Positions 62,015 to 64,000 of a DNA stretch of 64,000 nucleotides are shown piece by piece; the stretch's first letter is position 1; the number at the start of each line of letters is the position of its first letter. The stretch is taken from positions 8,432,001 through 8,496,000 of the forward strand of contig NZ_RBKT01000001.1 of assembly GCF_003633685.1 (NCBI RefSeq), given 5' to 3'. The stretch is from Micromonospora pisi. Its GTDB lineage: Bacteria > Actinomycetota > Actinomycetes > Mycobacteriales > Micromonosporaceae. A program made the translations under genes and the position numbers. The notes beneath the pieces were generated by a model, which searched no databases, had not been told where the DNA came from, and saw only the letters and a list, made by a program, of their open reading frames with translations.

Positions 62015-62341
62015 ATGCTGGTCAACCTCGGCCGGCTGGACAATCTGGACGAGATTGCCGCACTGTGTGCGGGTCGGCCTGTCCTCGCGATCCGCACCGC
62101 CGAACACGTCGGCGCCCGCCTGCGAGGCCTCCGCGAGTGGCCCGACCCGGCGATCCTCACCGGCACCGTCGCGCGACTGGCGGAACGCGGCGACCTCGCA
62201 GGCGGACTGTTCGCGGTGGCACTGGTGCGGCACGGCGCCAGCTTCGGTTGGAAGGCGCCGTGGCGGGATCTGCTGATCGGGCTACGCCGGCACCCCGACG
62301 CCGACGTGCGCGAGGAGGCGTACGCCATCGACATGAGCTGA
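62015..62341 (+). CDS. Small hypothetical protein, possibly 5'-truncated
   Basis: 108 residues from ATG 62015: MLVNLGRLDNLDEIAALCAG, EHVGARLRGLREWPDPAI, FAVALVRHGASFGWKAPW. Coding character in the same frame continues upstream to about 61,840 (RRRIELLARGAVVQSGSRP, ADRTALVESGRWLAGHPAF) without a usable start. Either an unusual start is used or the 5' end is lost. The helical repeats resemble HEAT-like proteins. It lies just left of the tRNA junction, so truncation by an element is possible. Confidence 0.5.
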   Translation: MLVNLGRLDNLDEIAALCAGRPVLAIRTAEHVGARLRGLREWPDPAILTGTVARLAERGDLAGGLFAVALVRHGASFGWKAPWRDLLIGLRRHPDADVREEAYAIDMS

Positions 62342-62498
62342 CCGCCGCAGCGGACCACGATTCCACCCCCCATTTACCCCTCGAAAACTCCTGTCCGACC
62401 GCAACAATCAGTGACCAAGTGGTGATCAGCCTGCTGGGCTGTCTTCGCAGGTCACTACCGGTTGTCGGCAACCGATGACATGCGGTGGGCCGTAACTG

Positions 62499-62539
62499 TT
62501 GGTAACAAGGGGTCGTCGGTTCGAATCCGGCCGTCCCGA
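62499..62539 (+). tRNA. Displaced 3' half of a tRNA (probably tRNA-Pro), attachment-site scar
   Basis: From about 62499 the sequence fits the 3' half of a tRNA with canonical spacing: anticodon-stem strand ACAAG, variable loop GGGTC, T-stem GTCGG, T-loop TTCGAAT, CCGGC, acceptor strand CGTCCCG and discriminator A. No matching 5' acceptor strand (CGGGACG), D-arm or anticodon stem precedes it. So this is not a working tRNA gene. The CGGGACG/CGTCCCG acceptor and the GGTAACAAG loop side fit actinobacterial tRNA-Pro(GGG) best. Elements such as pSAM2 integrate there and leave such a half at the far junction. Confidence 0.65.
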
Positions 62540-62545
62540 CAGACA

Positions 62546-62581
62546 AAAGCCCTGACCAGCGAAAACGTTGGTCAGGGCTTT
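62546..62581 (+). terminator. Intrinsic terminator following the tRNA half
   Basis: A 13-bp perfect stem (AAAGCCCTGACCA with TGGTCAGGGCTTT) extended by G-T and C-G pairs, followed by a T-rich tract. It is placed 7 bases after the tRNA end, as for the original tRNA gene. Confidence 0.8.
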
Positions 62582-62710
62582 AATCTTTATCTATAAAGTT
62601 TTGAACTTCCCCCGAAAACCCCCTCACTTACTGGGGTCGACAACCACGTTGGTCATCCGTGAGCGTCGTTGCGACGGTTTTGGCGCGGTACAGGGGCAGG
62701 GAACTCGTCG

Positions 62711-63964
62711 TCATGTGAAAGGCCGGTCACTATCTCTGCTCGGAGTCAGGACGTGTCGGGTCCGGTCCCCGGTCCAGGCCGCTTCGAGGATCGCGGTCAG
62801 GCTGGCGGTGTCGGTCGGGCCTGGATGGTTCTGGATCAAGCGGGTGACGCCACTGGCCATCTCCGCGAAGCGCGGGAGGTCGGCGCGTGCCACGCCGATG
62901 TCCGCCAAGGTGGGAGGGATGCCGATGTCGGCAAGGAGCCCGTCGAGCCAGGTGAGGAACGTTTCTGCGGCCTCGGCATCCGAGGCGTCGGTCACGTCGA
63001 GCCCGCACACCCCGGCGAGGATGGCCAACCGGTCGCTGATGGCATCCCTGGCCGCGTCCAGCGCGTAGGGCAGTAGCAGCCCGACGCCCAGGCCGTGCGG
63101 CGTGTGCGTGGCTGCGCCGATGGGGTACTGGAGAGCGTGCGGGGCCGCGTTGCCCGCGTGGGAAAATGCGAGCCCGGCGAGCATGGACCCATAGGACATG
63201 TCCGCGCGCGCGTCCGTGTCGCCTCCGTCCCTGACAGCACGACGCAGGCTACGGGCGATCCGCTCCGCGGCCAGGAGCGCGTAGTGGTCGGTGATCGCGT
63301 TGCGGCCGAGGAACACCTGCTCCACCGGGTCGCGCGGTCCGTGGGCCCGGGGTCGCGCGGTGTAGCTCTCCACCGCGTGACAGAACGCGTCGATGCCGGA
63401 GTGGGCGGTGACGGTCGCAGGGCAGGTGTAGGTGAGTTCGGGGTCGACGATGGCGAAGTCGGGCACGATGTGGACGCTGGAAACCCCCACCTTCAGCTCG
63501 CGGTCCGGGTCGGTCAACACCGAGACGGGTGTGAGCTCGGAGCCGGTGCCTGACGTCGTCGGGACCGCGACGAGAGGAATCGTCGGCCCCGGCACCTTCG
63601 ACTCGCCGTAGAAGTCGCGCGGCGTCCCACCGTGGCGCCGGATGACGCCGACGATTTTGGCGAGGTCGATCACCGTGCCACCCCCGATGGCGAGGATCAC
63701 GTTGGCGTCCATCTCGGCGGCGACCGAGACGGCCAGGGCGACATCGGCGAGTGGTACGTCTGGAGTCGCGTCGGAAAACACCTCGACGACCTCTACCTTC
63801 TCCCGCACGGCGGCCACGATTTCGGCCACGCCCGGCTGCCCCAGAAGAACCTGGTCGGTCACGATGAGGACTCGTGAGCCACTCTCGGCCACCACTCGTG
63901 GGATGTTCTGCGCGACCCCTTCGCCCACTATCAGCTGGCGTGGTCCGCGAACGGTCTCAAGCAT
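62711..63964 (-). CDS. Iron-containing alcohol dehydrogenase/maleylacetate reductase-like
   Basis: 417 residues from ATG 63964 with GGAGAGG upstream. The Fe-ADH fold is clear: SRVLIVTDQVLLGQPG, VILAIGGGTVIDLAK (NAD(P)-binding GGGTxxD), LVAVPTTSGTGSELTP, metal ligands in TAHSGIDAFCHAVESY, FSHAGNAAPHALQYPIG and HTPHGLGVGLLLP. Members reduce maleylacetate or oxidise alcohols. The missing aromatic-degradation neighbours leave the substrate open. It converges on the tRNA junction and belongs to the chromosomal side. Confidence 0.9.
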   Translation of the reverse strand: MLETVRGPRQLIVGEGVAQNIPRVVAESGSRVLIVTDQVLLGQPGVAEIVAAVREKVEVVEVFSDATPDVPLADVALAVSVAAEMDANVILAIGGGTVIDLAKIVGVIRRHGGTPRDFYGESKVPGPTIPLVAVPTTSGTGSELTPVSVLTDPDRELKVGVSSVHIVPDFAIVDPELTYTCPATVTAHSGIDAFCHAVESYTARPRAHGPRDPVEQVFLGRNAITDHYALLAAERIARSLRRAVRDGGDTDARADMSYGSMLAGLAFSHAGNAAPHALQYPIGAATHTPHGLGVGLLLPYALDAARDAISDRLAILAGVCGLDVTDASDAEAAETFLTWLDGLLADIGIPPTLADIGVARADLPRFAEMASGVTRLIQNHPGPTDTASLTAILEAAWTGDRTRHVLTPSRDSDRPFT

Positions 63965-64000
63965 GTCAGTGCCTCTCCGGAACGTCGGCGGCGATTTGCT

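Larger units (their letters stand above)
62342..62710. other. Integration-junction region
   Basis: About 370 bases without a protein gene. It has an AGTGACC/GGTCACT inverted pair (62410-62416, 62450-62456), a CGGTTG-TCGG-CAACCG hairpin (62459-62474), the tRNA 3' half and its terminator. Confidence 0.5.

Noticed and set aside
62499-62539. A complete tRNA gene
   Set aside because: No 5' acceptor strand, D-arm or anticodon stem precedes the 3' half.
1-64000. CRISPR arrays, rRNA genes
   Set aside because: No regularly spaced short repeats of CRISPR type and no rRNA-like conserved sequence were seen on either strand.

Overview
The window is GC-rich DNA from a filamentous actinobacterium. Very high third-position GC, frequent GTG starts, Tat-exported carbohydrate enzymes, a SARP/AfsR-type regulator and mycothiol-type DinB proteins all fit this. 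The gene mix resembles Micromonosporaceae, but I cannot fix the genus from sequence alone.

Left part (1-13,200): an integrase tail at the edge, then a methyltransferase, a HAD hydrolase, a TetR/quinone-oxidoreductase divergent pair with visible operators, a Tat-exported S66 LD-carboxypeptidase, a DinB/maleylpyruvate-isomerase-like protein, and a secreted plant-polysaccharide pair: a PL4 rhamnogalacturonan lyase preceded by a decayed copy of its own 3' end, and a CE15-type glucuronoyl esterase. Next (13,277-19,260) comes a complete LivFGMHK branched-chain amino-acid-type ABC importer behind a secreted pyroglutamyl-peptidase-like protein whose catalytic Cys is replaced by Ser.

Middle part (19,261-35,900): accessory-looking DNA. 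It has a coiled-coil relic with a perfect 21-bp hairpin, a truncated tyrosine recombinase, two regulator/hydrolase divergent clusters, an amidohydrolase/membrane-protein pair, an MFS exporter, a cellulose-synthase-like glycosyltransferase, an aldo/keto reductase, and broken serine-recombinase, ISAs1, IS630 and IS3 genes. These relics lead into a complete four-gene type II Wadjet (JetABCD) anti-plasmid/condensin-like defence operon (35,912-44,903). Its terminator abuts an intact IS256-family element (44,957-46,325).

Right part (46,468-64,000): a lipoprotein, then a fatty-acid desaturase divergent from a DesK/DesR-like two-component pair with two matching CTGAAYCGTCAG sites between them. After a transposase relic come a lipoprotein and a 1,057-residue SARP-NB-ARC-TPR regulator divergent from a secreted NlpC/P60-like FG-GAP protein, with direct repeats in the shared promoter. 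A flavoprotein monooxygenase, two membrane-anchored proteins of unknown function and an iron-type alcohol dehydrogenase/maleylacetate reductase follow. At 62,499-62,539 lies the displaced 3' half of a tRNA (best read as tRNA-Pro) followed by its terminator. This is the signature of a site-specific integration junction, and it suggests that at least part of the DNA to its left was brought in by an integrative element.

Most long alternative reading frames, including very long antisense ones, are high-GC shadows and were left out. No CRISPR array, rRNA or complete tRNA was found.
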